64,000 bases of DNA from Microbacterium aurugineum (lineage in GTDB: Bacteria; Actinomycetota; Actinomycetes; Actinomycetales; Microbacteriaceae): positions 930,001-994,000 of the forward strand of contig NZ_CP078078.1 of NCBI RefSeq assembly GCF_023101205.1, read 5' to 3'. Below the pieces are notes generated by a model that had not been told where the DNA came from, did no database searches, and worked only from the letters and a program-made list of their open reading frames with translations. Below are positions 55,382 through 63,166 of the stretch, in pieces. The translations under genes were made by a program, and so were the position numbers. The first letter of the stretch is position 1; each line of letters starts with the position of its first letter.

Positions 55382-55756
55382 TCAGTCGTAGAGGTCGTCC
55401 GAGTCGGCGTCGTGGCGGACGCGGGATTCGAAGGCGACTTCGCGGCTATCTTCGCGTGGACCGGTGACATCGGGTGTGCGGCGGAGCGGCGTGATGCGGG
55501 CGGTGGGTTCGCCGTCCGCGCGGAGTCGCTCCTCCGCACGGGCGAGCAGCACGTGCGGATCGACACCGAGCGTGGCGCAGACGGAGTAGACCACCGGAAC
55601 GGGGATCGCGCGCTTGCCGGTGACGTAGTTGTCGAGGGCGCTGCGTGCGATCCCGATCCCGCGAGCCATCGCGGCGATGCTGCTCCGGGAGGCGGCGATC
55701 TCCGCGCGCATCTGGCGGCCCACGGCTTCGTTGAACTCCTCAGCAGCTGTCTTCAC
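55382..55756 (-). CDS. XRE-family regulator paired with the ImmA protease
   Basis: 124-aa protein: helix-turn-helix in residues 10-70 ('AAMARGIGIARSALDNYVTGK'), then a charged, flexible tail that could be the protease target. GTG at 55756 is chosen because TATCGT lies 7 nt upstream. An in-frame ATG (55798) and GTG (55765) are alternatives. It ends 45 bp before the ImmA gene and is divergent from another small XRE gene. Confidence 0.75.
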   Translation of the reverse strand: MKTAAEEFNEAVGRQMRAEIAASRSSIAAMARGIGIARSALDNYVTGKRAIPVPVVYSVCATLGVDPHVLLARAEERLRADGEPTARITPLRRTPDVTGPREDSREVAFESRVRHDADSDDLYD

Positions 55757-55838
55757 CCGGCTCACGATAGCAGCGCTCCGAAGCCAGAATGCCGCCATTC
55801 TGGTTCACTCGGCGGCGGTGAGTGTCCGTGCGGAGCGG

Positions 55839-55844
55839 TAGCGT
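55839..55844 (+). promoter_or_regulatory. -10 box of the small XRE gene
   Basis: TAGCGT with 6 nt to the ATG at 55851; leaderless type. The minus-strand XRE promoter lies 75-82 bp away. Confidence 0.55.
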
Positions 55845-55850
55845 AGGCGT

Positions 55851-56081
55851 ATGGGGACAGATCTGCGTCATTTGTTGGCATACGAAGTGGAAGGAGCGCG
55901 TCTGCACGCCGGCGTGACCTTCGCAGACCTGGCGCATCGCTCGGGGATCGGCACGAGCAGGTTGGCGAATCTGCTCCACGCGAAGGCGGACTTCACCGTG
56001 GTCGATCTGGCGGCCATCGCCGAGGTGCTGGAGGTGACGGTGACCGCGCTTCTGCCGGCGTCGGCCGCTGACGATGGGTGA
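55851..56081 (+). CDS. small XRE-family HTH protein
   Basis: 76-aa stand-alone helix-turn-helix: 'VTFADLAHRSGIGTSRLANLL' then 'FTVVDLAAIAEVLEVTVTALL'. Divergent from the XRE/ImmA pair, so cross-regulation is possible. Nothing beyond the DNA-binding fold is present. Confidence 0.75.
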   Translation: MGTDLRHLLAYEVEGARLHAGVTFADLAHRSGIGTSRLANLLHAKADFTVVDLAAIAEVLEVTVTALLPASAADDG

Positions 56082-56097
56082 AGTCGGTCGTGCGGAG

Positions 56098-56103
56098 TAG
56101 CGT
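56098..56103 (+). promoter_or_regulatory. -10 box of the aldo/keto reductase gene
   Basis: TAGCGT with 7 nt to the ATG at 56111; this start is therefore preferred over the in-frame GTG at 56078. Confidence 0.55.
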
Positions 56104-56110
56104 GGTCCGC

Positions 56111-57040
56111 ATGAAGACCGTGCCTTTCGGATCCGCCACCGCTCCCGCCGTCATCGCTGGCATGATGCGCATCCACGACAAAGACGATGCGCACGTCCGG
56201 ACGCTGTACGCGGCGGCGCGAGACGCGGGCATCGACTTCTTCGATCACGCGGACATCTACGGCGGGAGCATGCACCACTGCGAGGCGCGCTTCGCAGACG
56301 CGTTGCAGCTCAGCGCATCCGAGCGCGACGAGATCGTGCTGCAGACCAAGTGCGGCATCGTGCCGGCGCAGGGCATGTTCGACTTCTCCTACGAGCACAT
56401 CGTGGGTCAGGTCGAGGGGTCGCTGGCGGCGCTGCGCACCGATCGTCTCGACGTGCTGCTGCTCCACCGCCCCGACATCCTGGTCGAACCCGACGAGGTC
56501 GCCCGCGCGTTCGACGACCTCGAAGCCGCGGGCAAGGTGAAGGCGTTCGGCGTCTCGAACCACACGCCGCGGCAGATCGACCTTCTCCGCACGGCAGTCC
56601 GGCAGCCGCTGGTCGCGAACCAGTTGCAGCTGTCGCTCACCCATGCGCCCCTGCTCGCGCAACCGGTGGCGGCGAACATGGCCGGCCACGAGCAGAGCGT
56701 CGTCCGCGACGGCGGAGGTCTCGTGGAGTACTGCCGGATCAACGGCATCACGATCCAGGCGTGGTCGCCGTTCCAGGACGGATTCTCGCACGGTGTCTTC
56801 CTCGGCAACCCCGAGTACCCCGAGCTGAATGCCGTGATCGATCGTCTCGCGGCAGCGCACGGCGTGACACCGATCGCGATCGCGACCGCGTGGATCACCC
56901 GGCATCCGGCCGGCATGCAGGTCGTGCTCGGGACCACGACGCCGCAGCGGGTGCAGGAGGCGGCGGCGGGTGCCGACCTCGTGCTCACGCGGCCCGAGTG
57001 GTACGAACTGTTCCGCGCGGCCGGGCACCTGCTTCCGTAG
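56111..57040 (+). CDS. aldo/keto reductase
   Basis: 309-aa NADPH-dependent TIM-barrel oxidoreductase of the YdhF-like subgroup. 'GIDFFDHADIYGGSMHHCEARF' contains the catalytic Asp and Tyr, the Lys is in 'IVLQTKCGIV', His in 'DVLLLHRPDIL', and 'AFGVSNHTPRQIDLL' plus 'WITRHPAGMQVVLGTTTPQRV' bind NADPH. Substrate unknown. Confidence 0.92.
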   Translation: MKTVPFGSATAPAVIAGMMRIHDKDDAHVRTLYAAARDAGIDFFDHADIYGGSMHHCEARFADALQLSASERDEIVLQTKCGIVPAQGMFDFSYEHIVGQVEGSLAALRTDRLDVLLLHRPDILVEPDEVARAFDDLEAAGKVKAFGVSNHTPRQIDLLRTAVRQPLVANQLQLSLTHAPLLAQPVAANMAGHEQSVVRDGGGLVEYCRINGITIQAWSPFQDGFSHGVFLGNPEYPELNAVIDRLAAAHGVTPIAIATAWITRHPAGMQVVLGTTTPQRVQEAAAGADLVLTRPEWYELFRAAGHLLP

Positions 57041-57110
57041 CCGTACGAGGCAGGGGATCCGGGCGGTAGCCGGCGAGGCGAGACGGCCCGGCGTCGTCTA
57101 CCCTGAGTTC

Positions 57111-57500
57111 ATGCCGTTCCTGTTCTCGCTCCTCGTCATCGCCCTGATGATCGGTGCGCTGATCGACATCATCACCCGCGACAACTCTCAGGTGAAGCAC
57201 CTGCCGAAGATGGTGTGGATCATCATCGTCATCCTGCTGCCGCTCATCGGAAGCGCACTGTGGTTCGCGATCGGCCGCGAGTACGGCGATTCGGGCATCC
57301 CGATCCCGCGGATGCGGCGAGCGGAAAGGTCCTCGCCGCAGACCGATGTGCGACCGGCCCCGCCGGTGGATCGGCGGACCACGGAGGAGCAGATCGCCGA
57401 TCTCGACCGTGAGATCGAGGAATGGCGTCTTCGGCAAGAGATCGAGAAGCGCCGACGCGACGGCGAAGCCCCGTCAGGATCCGTCGGCTCGACCTCCTAG
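57111..57500 (+). CDS. PLDc_N-domain small membrane protein
   Basis: 129-aa protein: two helices ('MPFLFSLLVIALMIGALIDI' and 'MVWIIIVILLPLIGSALWFA') form the PLDc_N (phospholipase D nuclease N-terminal-like) module, followed by a charged coiled-coil-like tail 'EEQIADLDREIEEWRLRQEI'. The tail has no catalytic HKD motif. TACCCT lies 6 nt before the ATG at 57111. Convergent, its last 4 bp overlapping the epimerase gene end. Confidence 0.82.
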   Translation: MPFLFSLLVIALMIGALIDIITRDNSQVKHLPKMVWIIIVILLPLIGSALWFAIGREYGDSGIPIPRMRRAERSSPQTDVRPAPPVDRRTTEEQIADLDREIEEWRLRQEIEKRRRDGEAPSGSVGSTS

Positions 57501-58480
57501 GCGGCGTGCGGGCGGTCGAACGATTCGCGGATCGCTTCCTCCAGCTGCGGGTGACGGAACTCGAACCCGGCGGCGGTGAGCTTCTCGGGGAGCACCCATC
57601 GGCTCTTCAGGACCAGCTCGGTCTCGGTCCGGATGCCGATGGCGCCGAGCTCCAGCATCCAGCGGGGCATCGGCGGACCGATCCGAGCGCCCAGCACGCG
57701 GCGCACGGTCGCCATGAACTCGACGTTGTCGACGGGATGCGGAGCGGCCGCGTTGACCGGTCCCTCCAGTGCCGGCGTCCGCTCGAGGAAGTCGATGATG
57801 CGGGCGACGTCTTCGATGTGCACCCAGCTGAAGCGCTGACGACCGCGGCGTGCCCCGGGGAAGTGTCCCGTTCCTGCCGCGCGGCGAGCGGCGCTCACCG
57901 GCCAGCGCCCGTCGTACTGCGGACCGCCGAGGCCGAGGCGTGTCAGGGTCTTCAACGGCTCGAGCACGCCGCCGTGACCGAGGACGATCGTGCTGCGCAG
58001 AGCGACCCGACGTGTGGCCGGGAGCTCTTCGGCGAACAGCGCCTGTTCCCACGCCTTCGCGACCTCGACGGAGAAGCCGGTGCCGATCTCGCCCGCGGAC
58101 TCGGTCATCGGGCGGTCCTCGGCGTGACGGTAGATCGTGGCGGTCGAGGAGTTCACCCACAGCGGGGGAGGCGTCGTGGCCCGCGCGATCGCGGTGCGCA
58201 AGGAGGCGGTGGTGTCGAGTCGTGAGCGGAAGATCTCCGCGCGGTTCTCGGGGGTGTAGCGGCAGTTGACGCTCTTGCCGGCGAGGCCGATCACCAGGGT
58301 CGCGCCGTCGACCGCGCGATCGATCTCGACCTGGTCACCCCACCGGATGTCGGCGCCCGAGCGCGAGATCGTCACCACCTCGCGACCCGCAGCGCGGAGG
58401 CGCGGAGCCAGATAGGTCCCCATGAACCCCGTGGACCCGCCGATGACGACCCGTCCCGCGCCGATGTCGTCTGTGCTCAT
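57497..58480 (-). CDS. TIGR01777-family NAD(P)-dependent epimerase
   Basis: 327-aa short-chain epimerase-like protein of the SulA/YfcH group. 'RVVIGGSTGFMGTYLAPRLRAAGREV' is the Rossmann motif, 'VIGLAGKSVNCRYTPENRAEI' is the TIGR01777 hallmark, and 'SRWVLPEKLTAAGFEFRHPQL' ends the DUF1731-like domain. Physiological role unknown. Coupled to the DUF4166 gene by a 4-bp overlap, a linkage also seen as fusions in other genomes. Confidence 0.88.
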   Translation of the reverse strand: MSTDDIGAGRVVIGGSTGFMGTYLAPRLRAAGREVVTISRSGADIRWGDQVEIDRAVDGATLVIGLAGKSVNCRYTPENRAEIFRSRLDTTASLRTAIARATTPPPLWVNSSTATIYRHAEDRPMTESAGEIGTGFSVEVAKAWEQALFAEELPATRRVALRSTIVLGHGGVLEPLKTLTRLGLGGPQYDGRWPVSAARRAAGTGHFPGARRGRQRFSWVHIEDVARIIDFLERTPALEGPVNAAAPHPVDNVEFMATVRRVLGARIGPPMPRWMLELGAIGIRTETELVLKSRWVLPEKLTAAGFEFRHPQLEEAIRESFDRPHAA

Positions 58481-59112
58481 GCGTTCTGCTCCTTCGTGGT
58501 GGCCGGCTCGACGCGATAGTGGAAGTGGCCCCGGTACTCGTACACGCGGCCGATCAGGGGAACGTGGACGGTGAGGCTCACACGCTGGCGGTCGAGGGCG
58601 TCGTCGAAGCGCTCGGTCAGTCGGACGGTCGGCGAGATCAGGCGCGGGATGCGAAGCCGGAGCCGTCCGAGACGCACCCCGACCGCGGTGCTGGTGAGCC
58701 GGAGGGCGCCGTCCTTCGTCTCGACGTCGAAGCATGCGGCGATGAGGCCCGGTTCTCCGAGTTCGTCGACCACGCGTCCGCGCTGCGTGAGGGCCACGGC
58801 ATCGCGCATCACCCACGTTCCTCGGGCGAAACGGAAGGTGCGTTCCCCGATGGCGCGTGAAGCGACCGTGCGGTTCTCGATGTGGAAAGGCACGTCGTGC
58901 TCCCACCCGGAGGCGACCACGCCGCGGTGTTCGAGGGGCCGCAGCAGAGGCCAGAGCCAGCGACGGGGAGTGCCGACCCGCTGGAACACGCCCTCGCCGA
59001 TGCCGACCGCGCCGTCAGGGATCGCGGCGAAGTAGGAGCGCAGGCGGGGGTGCAGCTCGTCGATCCGTTCACCGAGCGCCCGGGCGTACGGGGACTGCGG
59101 CACGAACGTCAC
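58477..59112 (-). CDS. DUF4166 family protein
   Basis: 211-aa protein: 'ALGERIDELHPRLRSYFAAIP' and 'GIGEGVFQRVGTPRRWLWPLL' are typical DUF4166 starts; 'GRVYEYRGHFHYRV' ends it. Function unknown; the domain often occurs with TIGR01777 epimerases or saccharopine-dehydrogenase-like proteins. GTG start at 59112 has TAGGCT 6 nt upstream. Confidence 0.82.
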   Translation of the reverse strand: MTFVPQSPYARALGERIDELHPRLRSYFAAIPDGAVGIGEGVFQRVGTPRRWLWPLLRPLEHRGVVASGWEHDVPFHIENRTVASRAIGERTFRFARGTWVMRDAVALTQRGRVVDELGEPGLIAACFDVETKDGALRLTSTAVGVRLGRLRLRIPRLISPTVRLTERFDDALDRQRVSLTVHVPLIGRVYEYRGHFHYRVEPATTKEQNA

Positions 59113-59164
59113 CCCTCGAGCCTAACTCGATGGTCGGCGGGTCCCGTCCGACGGCTCCGGGCGT

Positions 59165-59782
59165 TCAGTCTGTCGGACGCAGCAGGCGGTCGAGGAGCGC
59201 GAGCGCTTCGTGCTGTGGGGCGGACTCGTCCAGCAACCACTGCGTCTGCAGGCCGTCGGACGCGGCGACGACGAGTGCGGCGACGGCGTCCGCGTCGACA
59301 TCCGCGCGAATCCGCCCTTCCGCCTGCTGCTGTCGGACGGTCTCAGCGAGCCGTGTGCGGAGCCGCGCGAAACGCCCCGTGGCGAACGTGCGAGCAGCGG
59401 GGTGTCCTTCTTCGAGCGCCGAGGCGACGAGCGTCGAGTACAGCTGCACGAGTCCCGGGATGGCGCGGTTGATGCGCGCCGACTCGATCATCATCTCGAC
59501 CGGTGTCGCGTCTTCCGGCGGGGAGCCGGCTTGCCGACCCGGCGCGTTGCTCTCTTCGTAGACCGCGACGAGGAGCTCCTCCAGCGACCCGAAATAGTGC
59601 GTGAGGGCGGCGTGCGTGACCCCGACTTCACGGGCTATGGCGCGCAGGCTCGTGCGGTCGGCGCCGCGTTCGGCGAAGACCTCGATGGCGCGATCGAGAA
59701 TCTCCTGTCGTCGAGCGATCCCCTTGGCGTAGGCGCCGCGCGGGCGGGGAGGCGCAGAGCGCTCGGGCGTATCGGCGGCCAT
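59165..59782 (-). CDS. TetR-family regulator
   Basis: 205-aa repressor. N-terminal helix-turn-helix 'LRAIAREVGVTHAALTHYFGSLEELLVAV' and a ligand-binding C-terminus of TetR_C type. Divergent from a sugar-phosphate isomerase operon, with TAGACT 6 nt before its own ATG and a palindrome between the genes, so it probably represses itself and that operon. Confidence 0.88.
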   Translation of the reverse strand: MAADTPERSAPPRPRGAYAKGIARRQEILDRAIEVFAERGADRTSLRAIAREVGVTHAALTHYFGSLEELLVAVYEESNAPGRQAGSPPEDATPVEMMIESARINRAIPGLVQLYSTLVASALEEGHPAARTFATGRFARLRTRLAETVRQQQAEGRIRADVDADAVAALVVAASDGLQTQWLLDESAPQHEALALLDRLLRPTD

Positions 59783-59798
59783 GAGAGGAGTCTAGCGA

Positions 59799-59827
59799 AC
59801 CAAAACTTCCGAGTGGAGGTATTTGGT
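59799..59827. promoter_or_regulatory. TetR operator candidate
   Basis: ACCAAA-N17-TTTGGT in the divergent gap. It lies between the TetR -10 (TAGACT on the minus strand, 59789-59794) and the -10 of the isomerase gene (TAGCGT, 59830-59835), so a bound dimer would cover both promoters. Confidence 0.55.
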
Positions 59828-59887
59828 GATAGCGTGCCTGCCAGGGGTTGCGACCCCTCCGTCGCCGAAGACCGAAGGAGCACGACG

Positions 59888-60694
59888 ATGACGATCCAGA
59901 CCTCCCTCCAGCTGTTCACCATCAAGGACGAGCTGGAGGCCGACCTCGACGGTTCGCTCACGGCCGTCGCCGCTCGCGGCTTCGCCGCCGTCGAGCCGTA
60001 CGACTTCGTCCGGCGTGCCGAGCCCCTCGCCGCGGCGCTCTCGGCCGCGGGCCTGACCGCGCCGTCGGGGCACGCGTTCCTCGCCTCGGAGTCGTTCGTG
60101 AATCCGGATGGCAGCGGCACCACGGTGCCGGTCCCGACTCCCGCCGAGGTCTTCGAGGCTGCGAAGGTGCTCGGCATGGGCACGGTCATCGATCCCTACA
60201 CCGAGCCCGCGCGCTGGGAGTCGGTCGAGCAGATCGAGGAGACCGCACGGCTGCTGAACGTGGCCGCCGAGATCGGTGCAGGTGTCGGCGTCCGCGTCGG
60301 ATACCACAACCACGCTCACGAGCTGGAGGCGGTCTTCGACGGCGTCACCGGGCTCGAGGTCCTCGCCGGACTCCTCGATGAGCGCGTGGTCCTCGAAGTC
60401 GACCTCTACTGGGTTGCGCGCGGTGGCGTCGACCCGGTCGCGCTGCTCGAGCGTCTGGGGGACCGGGTGATCGCGGTGCATGCGAAGGACGGCACCCTCG
60501 ACCCGGCGCTCGCCAGTGCGTACCCGCCCGCCGACCAGGTGGCCGCGGGGGACGGCGCCGTGCCGCTGGTCGAGGCCATCGCTGCGGCCCCGGCGCTCGA
60601 GCTCGCCATCGTCGAGTTCGACCACTACGAGGGGGAGCTCTTCGACGCGATCGAGCGCAGCCGGGTCTACCTCGATGAGAAGGTCGCCGGCTGA
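59888..60694 (+). CDS. sugar phosphate isomerase/epimerase (AP-endonuclease-2-like TIM barrel)
   Basis: 268-aa xylose-isomerase-fold protein. 'GVRVGYHNHAHELEAVFDG' and 'ERVVLEVDLYWVARGGVDP' carry metal ligands (His, Glu, Asp), 'VIAVHAKDGTLDPA' and 'IVEFDHYEGELFDAIERS' the later ones. Common as inositol/keto-sugar isomerase partners of Gfo/Idh/MocA dehydrogenases. AAGGAG lies 7 nt before the ATG; the much longer upstream frame is TetR antisense. Its stop overlaps the next start (TGATG). Confidence 0.88.
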   Translation: MTIQTSLQLFTIKDELEADLDGSLTAVAARGFAAVEPYDFVRRAEPLAAALSAAGLTAPSGHAFLASESFVNPDGSGTTVPVPTPAEVFEAAKVLGMGTVIDPYTEPARWESVEQIEETARLLNVAAEIGAGVGVRVGYHNHAHELEAVFDGVTGLEVLAGLLDERVVLEVDLYWVARGGVDPVALLERLGDRVIAVHAKDGTLDPALASAYPPADQVAAGDGAVPLVEAIAAAPALELAIVEFDHYEGELFDAIERSRVYLDEKVAG

Positions 60695-61824
60695 TGGCGG
60701 GCCCCGTGGGTGTCGGCATCATCGGTGCCGGCAACATCAGCGATCAGTACCTGTCGAACCTCACCATGTTCCCGGACGTCCGCGTCCTCGCGGTGGCGGA
60801 TCTCCTCGAGGAGCGGGCGAAGGCGCAGGCCGAGAAGTACGGGGTCCCGCGCTTCGGTGGGGTCGACGTGGTGCTCGACGACCCCGACATCGACATCGTG
60901 GTCAATCTCACGATCCCCGCGTCGCACGTCGAGGTCTCCGAGGCGATCATCGCCGCGGGCAAGCACGTCTGGACCGAGAAGCCGATCGGGGTCAGCCGGG
61001 AGGAGTCCCGTCGGCTGCTCGAGAGGGCGCAGGCCGCGGGCCTTCGGGTCGGCGTGGCTCCGGACACCGTGCTCGGCCCGGGAGTGCAGACCGCGAAACG
61101 GGCGATCGCGCGCGGTGACATCGGGCGACCGTTGTTCGGCCAGACCACGTTCCAGTGGCAGGGGCCGGAGATCTTCCACCCGAATCCGGCGTTCCTCTAT
61201 GCCAAGGGCGGCGGGCCCCTGCTCGACATGGGGCCGTACTACGTCTCGACGCTCGTGCATGTCTTCGGCTCGGTGGCCGCGGTCGCGGCTCTCGGGTTGC
61301 AGGGATCGCCGACGCGTCGCGTTCAGGTCGGCGAGCTCGCCGGTCAGGAGTTCCCGGTCGAGATCCCCTCGACGCTCAGCGTCCTGATGGACTTCGAGCA
61401 GGGCGGTCAGGCGCAGAGCCTGTACAGCACCGATTCGCCGCTGCTGCGACAGGGGATCGTCGAGATCACCGGCACCGAGGGCACGATCGTGATCCCCGAT
61501 CCCAACACGTTCGGTGGCGCGATCACGATCACCCGACCGCTCACCCGCCTGTTCGTCCCCCCGGAGCCGGTCCAGCAAGAGGTCATCGACGTCGCGCAGG
61601 AAGGCGTGCTCTCCGGGCGCGGCCTCGGGCTGCTCGACATGGCGCGTTCGATCGCCGCCGGTCGCCCGCACGTCGCCACGGGGGAGTTCGGCTACCACGT
61701 GCTGGACACGCTCCTGTCGATCGAGGAGGCCGCGGCATCGCGCAGCTTCGTTTCCGTGGAGAGCTCCGCCGGTCAGGTCGGTGCGCTCGCCGCGGACTTC
61801 GATCCGTTCGAAGCCACGCTCTGA
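60694..61824 (+). CDS. Gfo/Idh/MocA-family oxidoreductase
   Basis: 376-aa NAD(P)-dependent sugar/polyol dehydrogenase. 'VGIIGAGNISDQYLSNL' is the nucleotide fold; 'KHVWTEKPIGVSREESRRLLE' has the catalytic Lys (EKP). 'GGGPLLDMGPYYVSTLVHVFG' is the substrate/catalytic region. Translationally coupled to the isomerase, so both probably process one sugar, for example an oxidised hexose or inositol derivative. Confidence 0.92.
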   Translation: MAGPVGVGIIGAGNISDQYLSNLTMFPDVRVLAVADLLEERAKAQAEKYGVPRFGGVDVVLDDPDIDIVVNLTIPASHVEVSEAIIAAGKHVWTEKPIGVSREESRRLLERAQAAGLRVGVAPDTVLGPGVQTAKRAIARGDIGRPLFGQTTFQWQGPEIFHPNPAFLYAKGGGPLLDMGPYYVSTLVHVFGSVAAVAALGLQGSPTRRVQVGELAGQEFPVEIPSTLSVLMDFEQGGQAQSLYSTDSPLLRQGIVEITGTEGTIVIPDPNTFGGAITITRPLTRLFVPPEPVQQEVIDVAQEGVLSGRGLGLLDMARSIAAGRPHVATGEFGYHVLDTLLSIEEAAASRSFVSVESSAGQVGALAADFDPFEATL

Positions 61825-61855
61825 CGGGCACCGCCCGTGGCGGCGACGGTGCGAG

Positions 61856-63052
61856 TCACCGCGCCTTCGCCGCCACGTAGCGGTCGACGCTCGCCGGCGA
61901 GAGGACTTCCCGAGCGACCATGATCGCGGCGCCCAACACAGCCGCGCGATCACCCGCCTGCGATTGCACGATGGCCAGATGCTGGGTCGCGAGGGGGATC
62001 GACCGACGATAGACGATCTCTCGGACGCCGGCGAGGAGATGCTCTCCAGCGCGTGCGATGCTGCCACCCAGCACGATGATCGACGGGTTCAGGAGGTTGA
62101 CGACGGTGGCGAGGACTTCGCCCACATGACGGCCGGCCTGACGCGTCGCTTCGATCGCTGAGGTGTTCCCCGATCGCACGAGGGCGACGACATCCGCGGG
62201 GCTGTGGGCATCGAGTCCTTCCGCACGGAGGGCGATCGCCAGGGCGGACCCGCTGGCGAGCGCCTCGAGGTCGCGGTCGTCATCCGGCTCGCGGGTCGAT
62301 CCGGCACCGCTCGGGACCTGGACGTGCCCCATGTCGCCCGCGGAACCCTGCGCGCCGCGCTGCAGCTGACCACCCGCGATGATGCCGGCACCGATACCGG
62401 TGGACACCTTCACGAAGATCAGATCGTCGACCTGTGGCCAGCTCGTCGCCTGCTCGCCGAGAGCGAGGATGTTCACATCGTTGTCGACCAGCACCGGCAC
62501 GTCGAAAGTCCGCTGCACGTAGGCCGGAACGTCGAATCGGTCCCATCCGGGCATGATCGGCGGATTGGTCGGTCGACCGGTGGAGTGCTCCACCGGTCCG
62601 GGCACCCCGATGCCGACGCCGACCAGGGGGAGTCCCTCGTTGCTCGTGGCCCTGAGGAGTTCGCCGCCATCGGTGAGAATGGTGTCGAGCAACCTCTCGG
62701 GCCCGTCGCCGATGTCGATCGTGCGCGTGCGGGAGTCGAGGATGACCCCGGCCAGATCTGCCACGGCCACCGTGGCGTGCGTCGCGCCGAGGTCCACGGC
62801 CAGGACGAGACCGGCACGGGGGTTGAAGGCGACTCGGGCGGGCGGGCGTCCTCCGGTCGATGCCGCCTCGCCGGCGGGACGCAGGAGCCCGGCAGCGAGG
62901 AGCGCATCCACGCGCAGGGCGACCGTGGAGCGCGCGAGTCCGGTGAGCGCGGCGAGTTCGGCTTTGGTTCTGGCATGGCCGTCCCGAAGGATCTGGAAGA
63001 TCTCGCCCGCACCGGAGGAGATCGCCGGAGCCGGCCTCAGAACGTCAACCAT
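61856..63052 (-). CDS. ROK-family transcriptional repressor
   Basis: 398-aa XylR/NagC-type protein: N-terminal winged helix 'RTKAELAALTGLARSTVALRV', then an actin-like sugar-kinase fold ('AVDLGATHATVAVADLAG', 'GVGIGVPGPVEHSTGRP', 'LVDNDVNILALGE'). The ROK zinc-site cysteines (usual CxCGxxGC) are not seen: the region reads 'HVQVPSGAGSTREP', so it lacks that metal site. Divergent from a Gfo/Idh/MocA gene with an inverted repeat between them. Confidence 0.88.
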   Translation of the reverse strand: MVDVLRPAPAISSGAGEIFQILRDGHARTKAELAALTGLARSTVALRVDALLAAGLLRPAGEAASTGGRPPARVAFNPRAGLVLAVDLGATHATVAVADLAGVILDSRTRTIDIGDGPERLLDTILTDGGELLRATSNEGLPLVGVGIGVPGPVEHSTGRPTNPPIMPGWDRFDVPAYVQRTFDVPVLVDNDVNILALGEQATSWPQVDDLIFVKVSTGIGAGIIAGGQLQRGAQGSAGDMGHVQVPSGAGSTREPDDDRDLEALASGSALAIALRAEGLDAHSPADVVALVRSGNTSAIEATRQAGRHVGEVLATVVNLLNPSIIVLGGSIARAGEHLLAGVREIVYRRSIPLATQHLAIVQSQAGDRAAVLGAAIMVAREVLSPASVDRYVAAKAR

Positions 63053-63111
63053 GGCGTCAGTAAACCACAGCACTTCGGCCTTTCGGCGATCGGCTTCTGA
63101 TTTGGGTTCTA

Positions 63112-63141
63112 CGACTTTTGACGATGGGGTAGCAAAAGTTG
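63112..63141. promoter_or_regulatory. inverted repeat, candidate ROK operator
   Basis: CGACTTTTG and CAAAAGTTG (8 of 9 paired) around a 12-bp spacer, 26 bp before the downstream gene's ATG and covering its -35 zone (CAGAAT at 63154-63159 is the likely -10). The AT-rich arms look like ROK (XylR/NagC-type) operators. Confidence 0.6.
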
Positions 63142-63166
63142 GAAGCTCTGTGTCAGAATCGGCGAC

